Source of the DNA: Antarcticimicrobium sediminis
Lineage (GTDB): Bacteria; Pseudomonadota; Alphaproteobacteria; Rhodobacterales; Rhodobacteraceae
DNA: 64,000 nt
Assembly: GCF_004348975.1 (NCBI RefSeq)
Contig: NZ_SMFP01000001.1
Coordinates: 628,701 to 692,700 of the forward strand
Direction: 5' to 3'
Position 1 is the first letter of the stretch. The number at the start of each line of letters is the position of its first letter. Below are positions 1-9,646 of this stretch, in pieces. The position numbers and the translations under genes are program-made. The notes under the pieces are model-generated. The model was not told the origin of the DNA and made no database searches. It was given only the letters and a program-made list of their open reading frames with translations.

Positions 1-131
1 GTGTTATAGGCACCGATCAACGCATCCGCGATGTTGTCCGCCTGCGCCGCCTTGGGCCCCAGCGCCACAAGCGCCAGCCCCCCAACCACGGCTGCAGTTC
101 TGAAAAAGCCTGTAAACGCTGCCTTGCGCAT
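1..131 (-). CDS. tolC: TolC-family outer-membrane efflux protein, N-terminus only (partial)
   Basis: Only the first 43 or so residues are inside the window; the gene runs off the left edge. The start is the ATG at 131-129. It encodes a classic Sec signal peptide (basic MRK start, hydrophobic GGLALVALG stretch, AQA cleavage site) followed by DNIADALIGAYN, the typical mature start of type I secretion TolC proteins. TolC trimers form the outer-membrane and periplasmic duct for efflux pumps and type I secretion. It lies 66 bases downstream of the Pcm-like gene on the same strand, an order I know from Rhodobacteraceae. The identification rests on this short piece and the neighbour. Confidence 0.7.
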   Translation of the reverse strand, partial: MRKAAFTGFFRTAAVVGGLALVALGPKAAQADNIADALIGAYN

Positions 132-197
132 GTCCCTGTCTCCGATGCCCCGGTGCCGGGTGCGATGCCATGTCCGGATCAGTTCCGGTTTATACTC

Positions 198-851
198 TCA
201 AAGCGCGAACGCCTGTTGTGTCCTGAACCCCGGCAAGATCGGCGCGGCGGCGTTGAATTCGAACCGCCAAGTCAAAGTATTACCGGATTTATAGCCGATG
301 CGCACCTCGCCCAGCGCGCCTTCAAGAAAAATGCAGGCCATGCGCCCGCCATCCTTGAGCTGATCAAGCAGGGCTGTGGGCACCTCTTCGATGCCGCCCT
401 CGATGATGATCACGTCATAGGGGCCATGCTCGGCCGCGCCAGCGGCCAGCGGCCCCTGATGCACCACCGCATTGTCGGCCCCGGCCTGAGACAACAGCGC
501 CTGCGCCTCGCCGGCCATGGCCTCGTCTTCCTCGACCGCGATCACCGCTTGCGCCAGCCGGGCGATCACCGCCGCCGAATAGCCAAACGCGCTGCCGATA
601 TCCATCACGAGATCATCCTCGCCCAGATCCAGCGTCTCCAGCATCTTGGCCAGGGTGCGCGGCTCCAGCAGGACACGACCGCCCTCCAGCTCCAGATCCT
701 CGCCGGCATAGGCGACGTCGCGCAGCGCGTCGGGCACGAACATCTCGCGCGGGACGGAGAGCATCGCGTCGATAATCGGGTATTTCGTGACATCAGACGG
801 TCTGACCTGAGTATCGACCATCATCCGGCGGCGGGCGGCAAAGTCTGTCAT
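198..851 (-). CDS. Protein-L-isoaspartate O-methyltransferase family protein
   Basis: A 217-residue Rossmann-fold SAM-dependent methyltransferase of the Pcm family, which transfers methyl from SAM to isoaspartyl residues to start protein repair. Visible features are the N-terminal ARRRMMVDTQVRPSDV segment typical of the alphaproteobacterial subgroup, the SAM-binding motif VMDIGSAFGYSAAVIARLA near residues 83-101 (a variant of the usual GxGxGYxxA) and the acidic VIAVEEDE strand. The product is short and lacks the canonical Pcm C-terminal part, so true isoaspartate activity is uncertain. In this clade the gene usually precedes tolC, as here, so a role linked to the cell envelope is also possible. 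Confidence 0.85.
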   Translation of the reverse strand: MTDFAARRRMMVDTQVRPSDVTKYPIIDAMLSVPREMFVPDALRDVAYAGEDLELEGGRVLLEPRTLAKMLETLDLGEDDLVMDIGSAFGYSAAVIARLAQAVIAVEEDEAMAGEAQALLSQAGADNAVVHQGPLAAGAAEHGPYDVIIIEGGIEEVPTALLDQLKDGGRMACIFLEGALGEVRIGYKSGNTLTWRFEFNAAAPILPGFRTQQAFAL

Positions 852-1219
852 TGCTAAACTCTATTGTTCAGTCGCTAGATTGGCTTTTGCCACATCGCTG
901 CGTCCCCGGCAACGGGCGGCGGCGCGATTTCCCGCCGCAGGGCCGGTTGTGTCCGAACGTCTTGCCCGCCAGAACCGCCCATTCGCCCTTGCATCGAGCC
1001 CACAGGCGGACCGAGGCCCAACGCATGGCCCGCCCAAAGGATTTTCGACTCTTACTCGGATGTGCTGGTTTTTGGTGCAGGTCGGCCCGGTAGCAGGTCG
1101 GTCCGGTAGAACGCGCACGCTCACCATTCAAGCCCACGCGCCCGAGCCTAGGGTGGGTGCGGAACGCGCCCTCCCTGGGGGGGAGGGTCGGGCGCGTGCG
1201 CGCCTGCGGCGCGCTGTCT
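852..1219. other. Gene-free stretch with GC-rich hairpins
   Basis: No convincing gene or RNA is seen here. It lies between the start of the Pcm-like gene and the end of the PD-(D/E)XK nuclease gene. Near 1080-1115 the phrase GGTCGGYCCGGTAG occurs twice in tandem. At 1164-1197 there is a strong GC-rich inverted repeat (ACGCGCC paired with GGCGCGT, or inner CCCTCCC with GGGAGGG) that could end transcription of the nuclease gene, but no T-run follows on either strand. Confidence 0.5.
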
Positions 1220-2272
1220 TCACCCTTCTTTGTATCTCTCAGCAGTCATCCGCAAACGGTCTGAATAGGCATAAATATCTTTGAGATCAGAAATGACCAC
1301 CCGCTCTTCTGTCTCACCATCAAACAGCCCCAAATACCATTGCTTCCGATTAAAATGCATACGCGCCAAAGGCTTCCTGTTATTGTTGTCAACAAGAACG
1401 GCGCAATATGACTTGGCATCCCTCAGATCAACTCGATGCGCATCGATTATGTCTCGAACAACCGCACGTACCGTGAGCATACCTTCGATCTCATCTTGCG
1501 TCGTTTCAATATCCCCCTCGGTGGAAACCTCAACTTCAGGACTCTCGTGCTCCGTGCTGCTCTCCAATGCGGAGGACAAGCGCGCCTGTACCGCATCCCT
1601 GATCAGGTCTCTGAAGGCGACTTTGGTCGCTTCCAGAACCATTTCACGAACATGCGAAGTAATCCGGCCCTCATACACATCAGAAGCGACCAACTTCACC
1701 AATGCGTCGCCAGGCTGCTCCATCTGTTCCGACAAAAACAGCTTGATTGCGGATGTGTACTTAAGTCGCTCCGCCGTAGCCAAAATTTTAGCTTCATCAA
1801 ACGAAGACTTCTGAAACTTTTTCAACTCGGACAAAGCGCTCGCGCGTTGATCGAGTAGATCAAATGAGAAGAACGGCTTAGAATCCAGCTTGTTTGGTTC
1901 TTCAAGGTCTGAATAGAACTCGAACACCCTCCCGTTGGTCAGGATCGCGAACTTGGCCTTGGTGACGCTGAAATATCTATAAAGTTGCGAAAGGTGCTTT
2001 TTCTCTAAGCTCGTCTTGAGCCCTTTGCACTCGATCAAGATCTTGATTTCACCGTCAATTTTGACGGCGTAATCTACCTTCTCACCCTTTTTCCCAATCG
2101 TATCCGCAGTGAACTCTGGCACAATCTCACTAGGATTAAAGACGTCGTATCCGAGCGCTTGGAGAAAGGGGAGAACGACAGAAGTTTTTGCCGCCTCCTC
2201 AGTCACTATGGTCTCAGAATGATTTTGAAGCCTGAGCGCAAGAGTTTGAAGAACATTTTCAAGTGATGCCAT
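1220..2272 (-). CDS. Type I restriction HsdR_N-like PD-(D/E)XK nuclease domain protein, stand-alone
   Basis: A 350-residue protein whose N-terminal 180 residues resemble the HsdR_N-type nuclease fold. Catalytic candidates are D67 in KVDYAVKID and E81-x-K83 in ILIECKG, the D...ExK signature. The rest (180-350) is alpha-helical then mixed and not recognised; there are no helicase motifs, and no modification or specificity gene is adjacent. The ATG start at 2272 has a nearby TAGGGGCG ribosome site. The gene is clearly poorer in GC and uses more A/T-ending codons than its neighbours, suggesting transfer. It may act as a defence or DNA-repair nuclease; the actual role is unknown. Confidence 0.7.
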   Translation of the reverse strand: MASLENVLQTLALRLQNHSETIVTEEAAKTSVVLPFLQALGYDVFNPSEIVPEFTADTIGKKGEKVDYAVKIDGEIKILIECKGLKTSLEKKHLSQLYRYFSVTKAKFAILTNGRVFEFYSDLEEPNKLDSKPFFSFDLLDQRASALSELKKFQKSSFDEAKILATAERLKYTSAIKLFLSEQMEQPGDALVKLVASDVYEGRITSHVREMVLEATKVAFRDLIRDAVQARLSSALESSTEHESPEVEVSTEGDIETTQDEIEGMLTVRAVVRDIIDAHRVDLRDAKSYCAVLVDNNNRKPLARMHFNRKQWYLGLFDGETEERVVISDLKDIYAYSDRLRMTAERYKEG

Positions 2273-2301
2273 TTTTCGCCCCTAGAAATGGGGCAAATCT
2301 C

Positions 2302-3207
2302 TCACCCCAAAACCCCCATAAACTCCCGCCACTCCCCCTTGGACATGCCGGAAGTCTCCTGTGTTACGTCCTCACCCTTCACCATCCGCCGAATACAATC
2401 AAGAGCGGTGCCCGACAGTGTCGCTCCCCCCAGACGGTAATCTTCAAAGGCGCGATAGGCAAAGGGCACCCAGTCGGCGACCAGTTTGCAGATCTCTTCG
2501 GCATAGACGCGGATTTCGTATTGCGCATGGGCATCGGCCCGCAGCCGCAGGAAGTGGAACAGGTTGTGCAGATCCACCTTCCAGTACCATTGGGTATAGA
2601 TATTGGTGGGCAGGTTCATCCGCGCCAGTTCCCGCGCCAGCCCCTGTTGCCCGTCCTGTGAAATCATCGCCTGATAATTGTCATAGGACCGCGCGCTGTC
2701 AGCCTTGAGGATCTCCAGCACGCGGGCGGCCTCGGCCCCCTCCAGCAGATCGCCCCGACCTTGGTTGTTGACCACCGATTGCGCCGCCACCTGTTCCGGC
2801 GCCGGGATATAGAATTCCCGGTCCAGGATCGAATAGCGCGCCGAATACTCGTTCACATTGGCGGTGCGGTGGCGGATCCACTGGCGTGCGACGAACACCG
2901 GCAGCTTCACATGCAGCTTGATCTCGCACATCTCGAACGGGGTCGAGTGCCAGTGCCGCATCAGGTAGCGGATCAGCCCCTCGTCGTTGCTGACCGATTT
3001 GGTGCCGGTGCCATAGCTGACCCTTGCCGCCTGACAGATCGCGGAATCATCACCCATATAGTCGACCACCCGGACGAACCCGTGGTCCAGCACCGGGTAG
3101 GCGGTATAGAGGTGGTCCTCCATCCCCGGCGCCGTGGCGCGCAGGGTGGGCAGCGGCCGGCTACGCAGATCGGCGATTTCGGCCTCTTGCTCGGGCGACA
3201 GCGGCAT
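2302..3207 (-). CDS. thyX: FAD-dependent thymidylate synthase ThyX
   Basis: Makes dTMP from dUMP with methylenetetrahydrofolate and reduced FAD, the flavin alternative to ThyA. The 301-residue protein carries the ThyX signature R112[12 protein letters not shown] (residues 112-124), which binds dUMP and FAD, plus a second conserved block near [18 protein letters not shown]. Length fits the longer alphaproteobacterial form. The ATG at 3207 follows a good AAAGGAA ribosome site. Its upstream region is shared with the divergent lipoprotein gene at 3409. No thyA appears in the window, but that says nothing about the rest of the genome. Confidence 0.96.
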   Translation of the reverse strand: MPLSPEQEAEIADLRSRPLPTLRATAPGMEDHLYTAYPVLDHGFVRVVDYMGDDSAICQAARVSYGTGTKSVSNDEGLIRYLMRHWHSTPFEMCEIKLHVKLPVFVARQWIRHRTANVNEYSARYSILDREFYIPAPEQVAAQSVVNNQGRGDLLEGAEAARVLEILKADSARSYDNYQAMISQDGQQGLARELARMNLPTNIYTQWYWKVDLHNLFHFLRLRADAHAQYEIRVYAEEICKLVADWVPFAYRAFEDYRLGGATLSGTALDCIRRMVKGEDVTQETSGMSKGEWREFMGVLG

Positions 3208-3245
3208 GGCGGGTTCCTTTCACTACATGAGTCGGGGCTATCTAT

Positions 3246-3278
3246 ATATTGCAGAAAACGATGCGGGAACCGCAATAT
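3246..3278. promoter_or_regulatory. Inverted repeat between thyX and the lipoprotein gene
   Basis: ATATTGC (3246-3252) and GCAATAT (3272-3278) form a 7-bp inverted repeat with 19 bases between, and another TATTGCA follows at about 3283. The site is in the AT-rich 200-base gap between two divergent genes, so it may bind a regulator of either. No known Fur, Zur, Irr or RirA box is recognised. Confidence 0.25.
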
Positions 3279-3408
3279 CGGGTATTGCATTTCCGCCATT
3301 TTCACCAGTCAACGCACCGCTGACCGGGCATTTCCATTGACTTTTTACCCTATTTCCAGAACCTTGTTGAAAAAACGTGTTCCAAAAATGAACAGAGGCA
3401 GTGCAGTC

Positions 3409-4410
3409 ATGACCAAGTTCCTCGTCGCGGCAGCGGCCGCGCTGGCGGTATCCGCTTGCGGCGGTCCCAACCCTTTTGCTGTCGTCGAAGACAGCAGCGG
3501 CAGCACGACGCCCCCCGGCACCAAAAGCCCCAGCGCCGCCAGCGCGATTTACCGAACCGAACCGACCTCGGAAGAGGCGGGCTATGATGGCAACGGCTAT
3601 GCCACCGACATCAGCTATGACGCCGCCAAGGATACCTTTACCGTCGACAACCTCGCCTTCGACGGCGACAACGAATATTCGCGTGGCACCAAGGTCAAAA
3701 CACTGGCCGGAAAATACGCGGTCTATGAGGCCGATACGCAATTTACCGACCCCGAGAACAGCAAACCGATCAACCAGTACACGCATCGCGCAATCTATGG
3801 CGTCAGCCGCAACGGCAACACCAACTTCGCCATCGTGCGCACCGGCGCCTATGCCGGCTATGGCTTTGGCGGTTTCATCTATCAACGCACCGGCGGCGTC
3901 ACCCTGCCCTCCTCCGGACAGGCGGTCTATAACGGCGTGATGGCCGGGCTGCGCGATTTCAACGGGGCCGGCGGGCTGGAATATACCACTGCGGATATCG
4001 AGATCGCGATCGACTTCGACGATTTCGACGACAGCACCGGCACCCGCGGCGATGCGGTGGATGGCGTCATCACCAACCGCAAGATCTTTGACATCAACGG
4101 GCTCGACATCACCGACACCGTGATCGCCCGGATCGAGACCGAGAACGCCATCACCCTGCGCAGCTATCCCACTGCCACGTTCACGGTCGGCCCCGGCGTG
4201 ATGGACGACAATGGCGAGATTCTGGGCACGGTACAAAGCTATTATACCGACAGCAGCGGCGACACTCAGACCTTCGAGACCGGCAACTACTACGCCATCA
4301 TGTCGGGCGACAAGGCCGGGCAGATCGTCGGCGTGGTGGTAATGGAAAGCAGCATCGACCCGATCGCCAGCACCGTGCGCGAGACCAGCGGCTTCGTCGT
4401 TTACCGTTAG
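3409..4410 (+). CDS. Surface lipoprotein with TbpB/HphA-like C-terminal barrel, probable Slam substrate
   Basis: A 333-residue lipoprotein: the lipobox AVSA-C17 follows a 16-residue signal peptide, then a Ser/Pro/Thr-rich linker (28-45). The C-terminal half (about 185-333) has short glycine-rich beta strands, with GDAVDGVITNR, ATFTVGPGV and YYAIMSGDKAGQIVGVVVMES, that look like the small eight-stranded barrel of transferrin-binding-protein B and Slam-exported lipoproteins. The start at 3409 is chosen over an ATG at 3388 because AGAGG sits 10 bases upstream and because it opens directly into a signal peptide. It is 9 bases ahead of a Slam homologue, which strongly suggests cargo and exporter. 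The ligand is unknown. Confidence 0.75.
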   Translation: MTKFLVAAAAALAVSACGGPNPFAVVEDSSGSTTPPGTKSPSAASAIYRTEPTSEEAGYDGNGYATDISYDAAKDTFTVDNLAFDGDNEYSRGTKVKTLAGKYAVYEADTQFTDPENSKPINQYTHRAIYGVSRNGNTNFAIVRTGAYAGYGFGGFIYQRTGGVTLPSSGQAVYNGVMAGLRDFNGAGGLEYTTADIEIAIDFDDFDDSTGTRGDAVDGVITNRKIFDINGLDITDTVIARIETENAITLRSYPTATFTVGPGVMDDNGEILGTVQSYYTDSSGDTQTFETGNYYAIMSGDKAGQIVGVVVMESSIDPIASTVRETSGFVVYR

Positions 4411-4419
4411 GGGCCGGCG

Positions 4420-5823
4420 ATGTCCGTGACGCGCGCCATCACGCTAAGCCGGGCCTTGGCGCTTTGCGCCACCCTCGCCGCGCTGGCGACCCCGCTCCCG
4501 GCCGAAGAGCGCGTGCACCTCGCCCCCGAGCAGATGCGCCTTGCCGCGCTGATGGCGCTGCGGGGCGGCGATGCGCCGCGCGCGCTGCGCTTTTCCGACG
4601 CCTTGCTGGTACGCGATCCCTCTGACCGCACCGCGCTGATGATCCACTCCCGCGCCGCCCGCGATCTGGGCCAGTTCGATATCGCCAAAACCTCGGCCCG
4701 CAGCGCCTGGCGTCTGGCCGAGGATGACAGCCAGAAATATTCCAGTTCGTTGCTGATGGCACAGGCGCTGGCCTCTGACGGGCAGCGCACCCGGGCGCAA
4801 TGGTGGCTGCGCCGCGCTGTCGAACATGCCCCCAATGAGGCAGCCGAGCGCAAGGCGATCAGTGATTTCCGCTATGTCCGCGCCCGCAACCCTTGGGCGA
4901 CGCAGCTCTCGTTCTCGGTCACGCCGGAATCCAACATCAACAACGGCTCCTCTGCGCGGTCGTCCTTCCTCAACTACAAACTGTCCGAACTGCTGTTCGG
5001 CCAGCCGGTGGAATATGCGCTGGGGGGCACAGCGCTGGCGCTTTCGGGCGTCGAAACCGCGCTGGGGATGACCACCCGCTATCGCTTTGGTGAAACCGAA
5101 ACCCGCGCCCATGACGTGATTTTCACCACCGACCTGCGCAGCTACACCCTGTCGAGCAAGGCCAAGTCGCTCGCCCCCACCGCCAAGGGCCGCGATTTTT
5201 CCTTTGCCACCTATACGCTGGGCTATGGCCAACGCGGCCTCAACCTTGACCGGCGCGGCGAATACCGTGTGGTGGCCGATGCCGGTCAAAGCTTTTATGG
5301 CGGCGCTGAATATGCCCGCTTCGCCCGGCTCTCTGCCGGACAGTCCTATCGCCTGAATTCGGGCGACCGCGTCAACCTGCGGCTGGCAGGCGAACGCCAG
5401 TTCGGCATCGCCACCGTCGACAGCGACACGCTGCGCGCCGATCTGTCCTATACCACCCATATTTTCAACGGCGCCACACTTTGGACCAGCGCGACGCTGG
5501 CGGTCGCGCAATCGCCCGACGCCGCCAGCGAATACCGCGAAATCGGACTGCGCGCGGAACTGACGCTGGCCGAACCGGTTGTCGGCGCCACCTTTCAGAT
5601 GGGGCTCTGGGCCCGCAACCGGGACTATGACATCTCCCCCCACAGCCCGGCTGGCCGCCAGGAAGACCGGGTGCAGGCCGACCTGACCCTGATATTCGAC
5701 AAGGTCGACTATTACGGTTTCAACCCGACGATGCAGCTCTCGGCCTCGCGCACCGACAGCAACATCGCGCTGTATGACGCCAACCGCGTCGGGCTGAATT
5801 TCGGCATCCGTTCGGCGTTCTGA
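4420..5823 (+). CDS. Surface lipoprotein assembly modifier (Slam, DUF560) outer-membrane protein
   Basis: A 467-residue protein with a signal peptide (cleavage near ATPLPAEE), an N-terminal tetratricopeptide-like region (about 35-150, with ALMALRGGDAPRAL and related helices) and a C-terminal beta barrel (about 160-467) ending in phenylalanine, as outer-membrane proteins do. The junction RNPWATQLSFSVTPESNINN is characteristic of the Slam family. Slam proteins move lipoproteins with small C-terminal barrels to the cell surface (type XI secretion). It sits directly behind a candidate cargo lipoprotein at 3409-4410, so the two probably form one transcription unit. Confidence 0.85.
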   Translation: MSVTRAITLSRALALCATLAALATPLPAEERVHLAPEQMRLAALMALRGGDAPRALRFSDALLVRDPSDRTALMIHSRAARDLGQFDIAKTSARSAWRLAEDDSQKYSSSLLMAQALASDGQRTRAQWWLRRAVEHAPNEAAERKAISDFRYVRARNPWATQLSFSVTPESNINNGSSARSSFLNYKLSELLFGQPVEYALGGTALALSGVETALGMTTRYRFGETETRAHDVIFTTDLRSYTLSSKAKSLAPTAKGRDFSFATYTLGYGQRGLNLDRRGEYRVVADAGQSFYGGAEYARFARLSAGQSYRLNSGDRVNLRLAGERQFGIATVDSDTLRADLSYTTHIFNGATLWTSATLAVAQSPDAASEYREIGLRAELTLAEPVVGATFQMGLWARNRDYDISPHSPAGRQEDRVQADLTLIFDKVDYYGFNPTMQLSASRTDSNIALYDANRVGLNFGIRSAF

Positions 5824-5898
5824 ACGCCAACCCGCTCGACAACCGGGCCCCCGGCATTAAGTTGACACAGCAAACCAACAATAGGGGAACGGCCAGAC

Positions 5899-6327
5899 AT
5901 GGCGCTGACATACCTGCACACGATGCTCCGGGTGAAGGATCTGGAGAAATCCTTGGCCTTCTACGACTTGCTCGGCCTGAAGAAGACCCGCCAGTACGAT
6001 AGCGAAGAAGGCCGATTCTCGCTGATCTTCCTCGCCCCCCCGGGGCAAGAGGACTGCCCGATCGAGTTGACCTATAACTGGGACGGCGATGATGGGCTGC
6101 CCAGCGACAGCCGCCATTTCGGCCATCTGGCCTATGGCGTCGACAACATCTATGACACCTGCCAGCACCTGATGGACAACGGCGTAACCATCAACCGCCC
6201 GCCGCGCGACGGGCGCATGGCCTTTGTCCGCTCGCCCGACAATATCTCGATCGAGTTGTTGCAGAACGGCGACCCCCTGCCCCCGGCAGAGCCTTGGACC
6301 AGCATGGAAAACACCGGCCATTGGTAA
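5899..6327 (+). CDS. gloA: Lactoylglutathione lyase (glyoxalase I)
   Basis: A 142-residue vicinal-oxygen-chelate enzyme that converts the methylglyoxal-glutathione hemithioacetal to S-lactoylglutathione. The paired beta-alpha-beta-beta-beta modules are visible: LHTMLRVKDLEKSLAFYDLLGL at the start, PIELTYNW in the middle, HFGHLAYGVDNIYDTC in module two and IELLQNGD at the end. Metal-ligand candidates are H8, E56, H74 and E122. Length matches short bacterial GloA. Its 3' end overlaps the DUF1194 gene by 34 bases on the same strand, suggesting co-transcription. Confidence 0.93.
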   Translation: MALTYLHTMLRVKDLEKSLAFYDLLGLKKTRQYDSEEGRFSLIFLAPPGQEDCPIELTYNWDGDDGLPSDSRHFGHLAYGVDNIYDTCQHLMDNGVTINRPPRDGRMAFVRSPDNISIELLQNGDPLPPAEPWTSMENTGHW

Positions 6328-7025
6328 ACGCCACCGCCCTCGTGCTGTCGCTTCTGGCCACCGGGCTCCCGGGGTCGCTGGCGGCGGCCGAGTGTCGCCA
6401 AGCGCTGGTGCTGGCGCTGGACGTGTCCAGTTCGGTCAGCGCCGAGGAAGACGCGTTGCAGCGGGGCGGTCTCGCCGCCGCGCTGATCGCCCCGGAGGTC
6501 GAACGCGCCCTGTTCGCCAGCCCCCTGCCCGTCGCCATCGCCGCCTATGAATGGAGCGGGCGCGACAAGCAGAAGATGCTGGCCGATTGGCAGATGATCC
6601 GCAGCCGCGCCGACCTGCTGGATCTGGCCGAGACCATCGGCCGCTCGTCCCGTAGCGAGACCGAATTCCCCACCGCACTGGGCTATGCCCTGGGCTATGG
6701 CGCCGGGGTCTTGGCGCGCGGCCCAGATTGTCTGTTTGCCACCCTCGACATGGCAGGCGATGGCGCCAACAACGAAGGCTTCCCGCCCGATGCGGCCTTT
6801 GCGGAATTTCCCTTTGCCGGGGTCACCGTCAACGGGCTGGTGGTCAACGCGCCCGATGATGGGGCTGAAATCGACCTGATCGCCTATTATCGCGCCCATG
6901 TCCTGCATGGCCCCGGCGCCTTTCTTGAGGTGGCGCAGGGCTTTGCCGATTATGAACGCGCCATGCGGCGCAAGCTGCTGCGCGAGTTGGAACCGCCCGC
7001 GTTTTCTGCTTTGAGCCGTCGATAA
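6294..7025 (+). CDS. DUF1194 (von Willebrand A-like) secreted protein
   Basis: A 243-residue exported protein with a vWA-like fold. The MIDAS metal-site motif D-x-S-x-S is present as ALDVSSSVSAEED after the signal peptide (cleavage near LAAAEC), and a second acidic loop, DMAGDGANN, appears later. Family members are periplasmic and of unknown function. Both possible starts are TTG: 6294, which gives a basic signal n-region, and 6321, which gives a shorter, uncharged one; I prefer 6294. It overlaps gloA, so expression is probably coupled. Confidence 0.8.
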   Translation: MDQHGKHRPLVNATALVLSLLATGLPGSLAAAECRQALVLALDVSSSVSAEEDALQRGGLAAALIAPEVERALFASPLPVAIAAYEWSGRDKQKMLADWQMIRSRADLLDLAETIGRSSRSETEFPTALGYALGYGAGVLARGPDCLFATLDMAGDGANNEGFPPDAAFAEFPFAGVTVNGLVVNAPDDGAEIDLIAYYRAHVLHGPGAFLEVAQGFADYERAMRRKLLRELEPPAFSALSRR

Positions 7026-7048
7026 CGTCAGCCCGCAATAGAGAACGC

Positions 7049-7546
7049 TCAATAGATATAGCGGATCTGATCGGTCCAATAGCGTTCGACGCGCTTCAGC
7101 GAAGTGGTGATATTCTCGACCCCCGCCGCTGTCATCACGCCCTTCTGCTCCAGCCCCTCGGCATGGCGGACAAACAGGGCCGCCACCACATCGCGCACCT
7201 CGCGCCCCCGCTGCGTCAGCCGGACCCGCACCGCGCGGCGGTCAATTTCGCAGCGCTGATGATGCATATAGCCGGTGTCGACCAGTTTTTTCAGGTTATA
7301 GCTGACATTGCTGCCCTGATAATATCCGCGACTTTTCAACTCGCCCGCAGTGACCTCGTTGTCACCGATATTGAACAGCAACAGCCCCTGCACCGAATTG
7401 ATTTCCAGAATGCCAATCCGCTCAAACTCGTCCTTGATCACGTCGAGCAGAAGCCGGTGCAGCCGCTCGACGAGCGCCAATGCTTCCAGATATCCCGACA
7501 TGAACCCCTGCCGCGAGGCAAGGCTCATCTGCATTTCGATACTCAT
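7049..7546 (-). CDS. MarR-family winged-helix transcriptional regulator
   Basis: A 165-residue MarR-type regulator. The winged helix-turn-helix is clear: LEINSVQGLLLFNIGDNEVTAGELKSRGYYQGSNVSYNLKKLVDTGYMHH, then the wing CEIDRRAVRVRLTQRG, with dimerisation helices at both ends. It resembles the LdtR-like group of Alphaproteobacteria with the YYQGSNVSYN recognition helix. The start at 7546 is chosen because GGAGGG ends four bases upstream; a longer GTG reading at 7561 would place the ribosome site inside the gene. Targets cannot be told from the neighbours, as it stands alone. Confidence 0.88.
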   Translation of the reverse strand: MSIEMQMSLASRQGFMSGYLEALALVERLHRLLLDVIKDEFERIGILEINSVQGLLLFNIGDNEVTAGELKSRGYYQGSNVSYNLKKLVDTGYMHHQRCEIDRRAVRVRLTQRGREVRDVVAALFVRHAEGLEQKGVMTAAGVENITTSLKRVERYWTDQIRYIY

Positions 7547-7621
7547 ACATCCCTCCAACACGAACTGCTTGTGTCAGAGGGTGACGCCAAATCGCGAAAA
7601 ATAGGTTAAGTCCGCAAAAGG

Positions 7622-7936
7622 CTAGGCCTGAAAGGTTCCCGCGATCTCGGCCACCAGCGCACCAAAGGGCTCCGGCGCCGCGATCTGGCCGGTGACCCAT
7701 TTGTACAGGTCCTGATCATTCTCGCCCAACAGCGCCTCATACAGATCCAGCGCCTCGGGGCTCATCCCCTCCAGCGTGCGGCCCGCATAGGCCTGCAGAA
7801 TCAGATCCATTTCCTTGATGCCGCGCCGCATCGAGCGCATCTGCAGCCGCTTTATCCGAACCTCTCGCGATTCGCCCGGCATCCCTCGCATCGATTCTCG
7901 CAACATCTCTGGCATCATCTCTCGTGTCTCGCTCAT
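7622..7936 (-). CDS. sdhE: Succinate dehydrogenase assembly factor SdhE (CptB family)
   Basis: SdhE helps attach FAD covalently to the flavoprotein subunit of succinate dehydrogenase. The family motif R-G-x-x-E is present in MRRGIKEMDLIL, followed by LYEALLGENDQDLYKWVTGQ. The product is 104 residues, about 15-18 longer than usual: between SETRE and REVRIKR lies a low-complexity insert rich in M, E, R and S (MPEMLRESMRGMPGES). The start ATG at 7936 overlaps the stop of the XRE gene by 4 bases (ATGA), so the two are translationally coupled. Confidence 0.93.
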   Translation of the reverse strand: MSETREMMPEMLRESMRGMPGESREVRIKRLQMRSMRRGIKEMDLILQAYAGRTLEGMSPEALDLYEALLGENDQDLYKWVTGQIAAPEPFGALVAEIAGTFQA

Positions 7937-8340
7937 TGCTGCACCTGTTCTGGTTGATCCACCAGCGCCCGCAGCCGCTTTTCCAACCGCGCCGCGCGTT
8001 CGGCGGTGGCCCGCATATCGGCGCGGATCGCGCGCATCTCGCCCAGAATTCCGGCCAGATCCTGCGCCTCGGTCGTTTCCCGCGCCGGGCCGTCCATGCC
8101 GTCGCCCTCGCCGGTCAACAGCCACATGATCGACACGTTCAAAAGCCCCGCCATCATCGACAGCTTGTTCGCGCGCGGTTCCGACAGATCTTCTTCCCAG
8201 CCGCGCACGGTGGTTTTCTTCACCCCCAACCGGCGGGCAAGCTGGGCCTGCGTCATATCAGCCGCCTCGCGTGCGCCCGCCACACGGTCGCCAAAGGTGG
8301 CGGCCTCGGGCCCGTACCAATCGGTGTCAGTGTCGGTCAT
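7933..8340 (-). CDS. XRE-family helix-turn-helix regulator with C-terminal coiled coil
   Basis: A 135-residue protein with an HTH_3 domain at about residues 17-75 (FGDRVAGAREAADMTQAQLARRLGVKKTTVRGWE) and a C-terminal helical, charged stretch (EMRAIRADMRATAERAARLEKRLRALV) likely to form a coiled coil. The ATG at 8340 is preceded by GGAGAG at five bases; a longer in-frame reading to 8415 has no ribosome site. It is the upstream partner of sdhE and overlaps it, which suggests a regulator tied to respiratory flavoprotein maturation. The target is unknown. Confidence 0.88.
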   Translation of the reverse strand: MTDTDTDWYGPEAATFGDRVAGAREAADMTQAQLARRLGVKKTTVRGWEEDLSEPRANKLSMMAGLLNVSIMWLLTGEGDGMDGPARETTEAQDLAGILGEMRAIRADMRATAERAARLEKRLRALVDQPEQVQQ

Positions 8341-8399
8341 GTTTCTCTCCGTCCGATGAACCCGGTGCGGGTTGATCGCCAATCGGCCGCACCCTATGA

Positions 8400-9635
<1,236 letters not shown>

Positions 9636-9646
9636 GGGGGCCGGGG

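Noticed and set aside
1164-1197. Strong GC-rich hairpin as a firm terminator of the nuclease gene
   Set aside because: No T-run on either side; kept only as a note on the gap.
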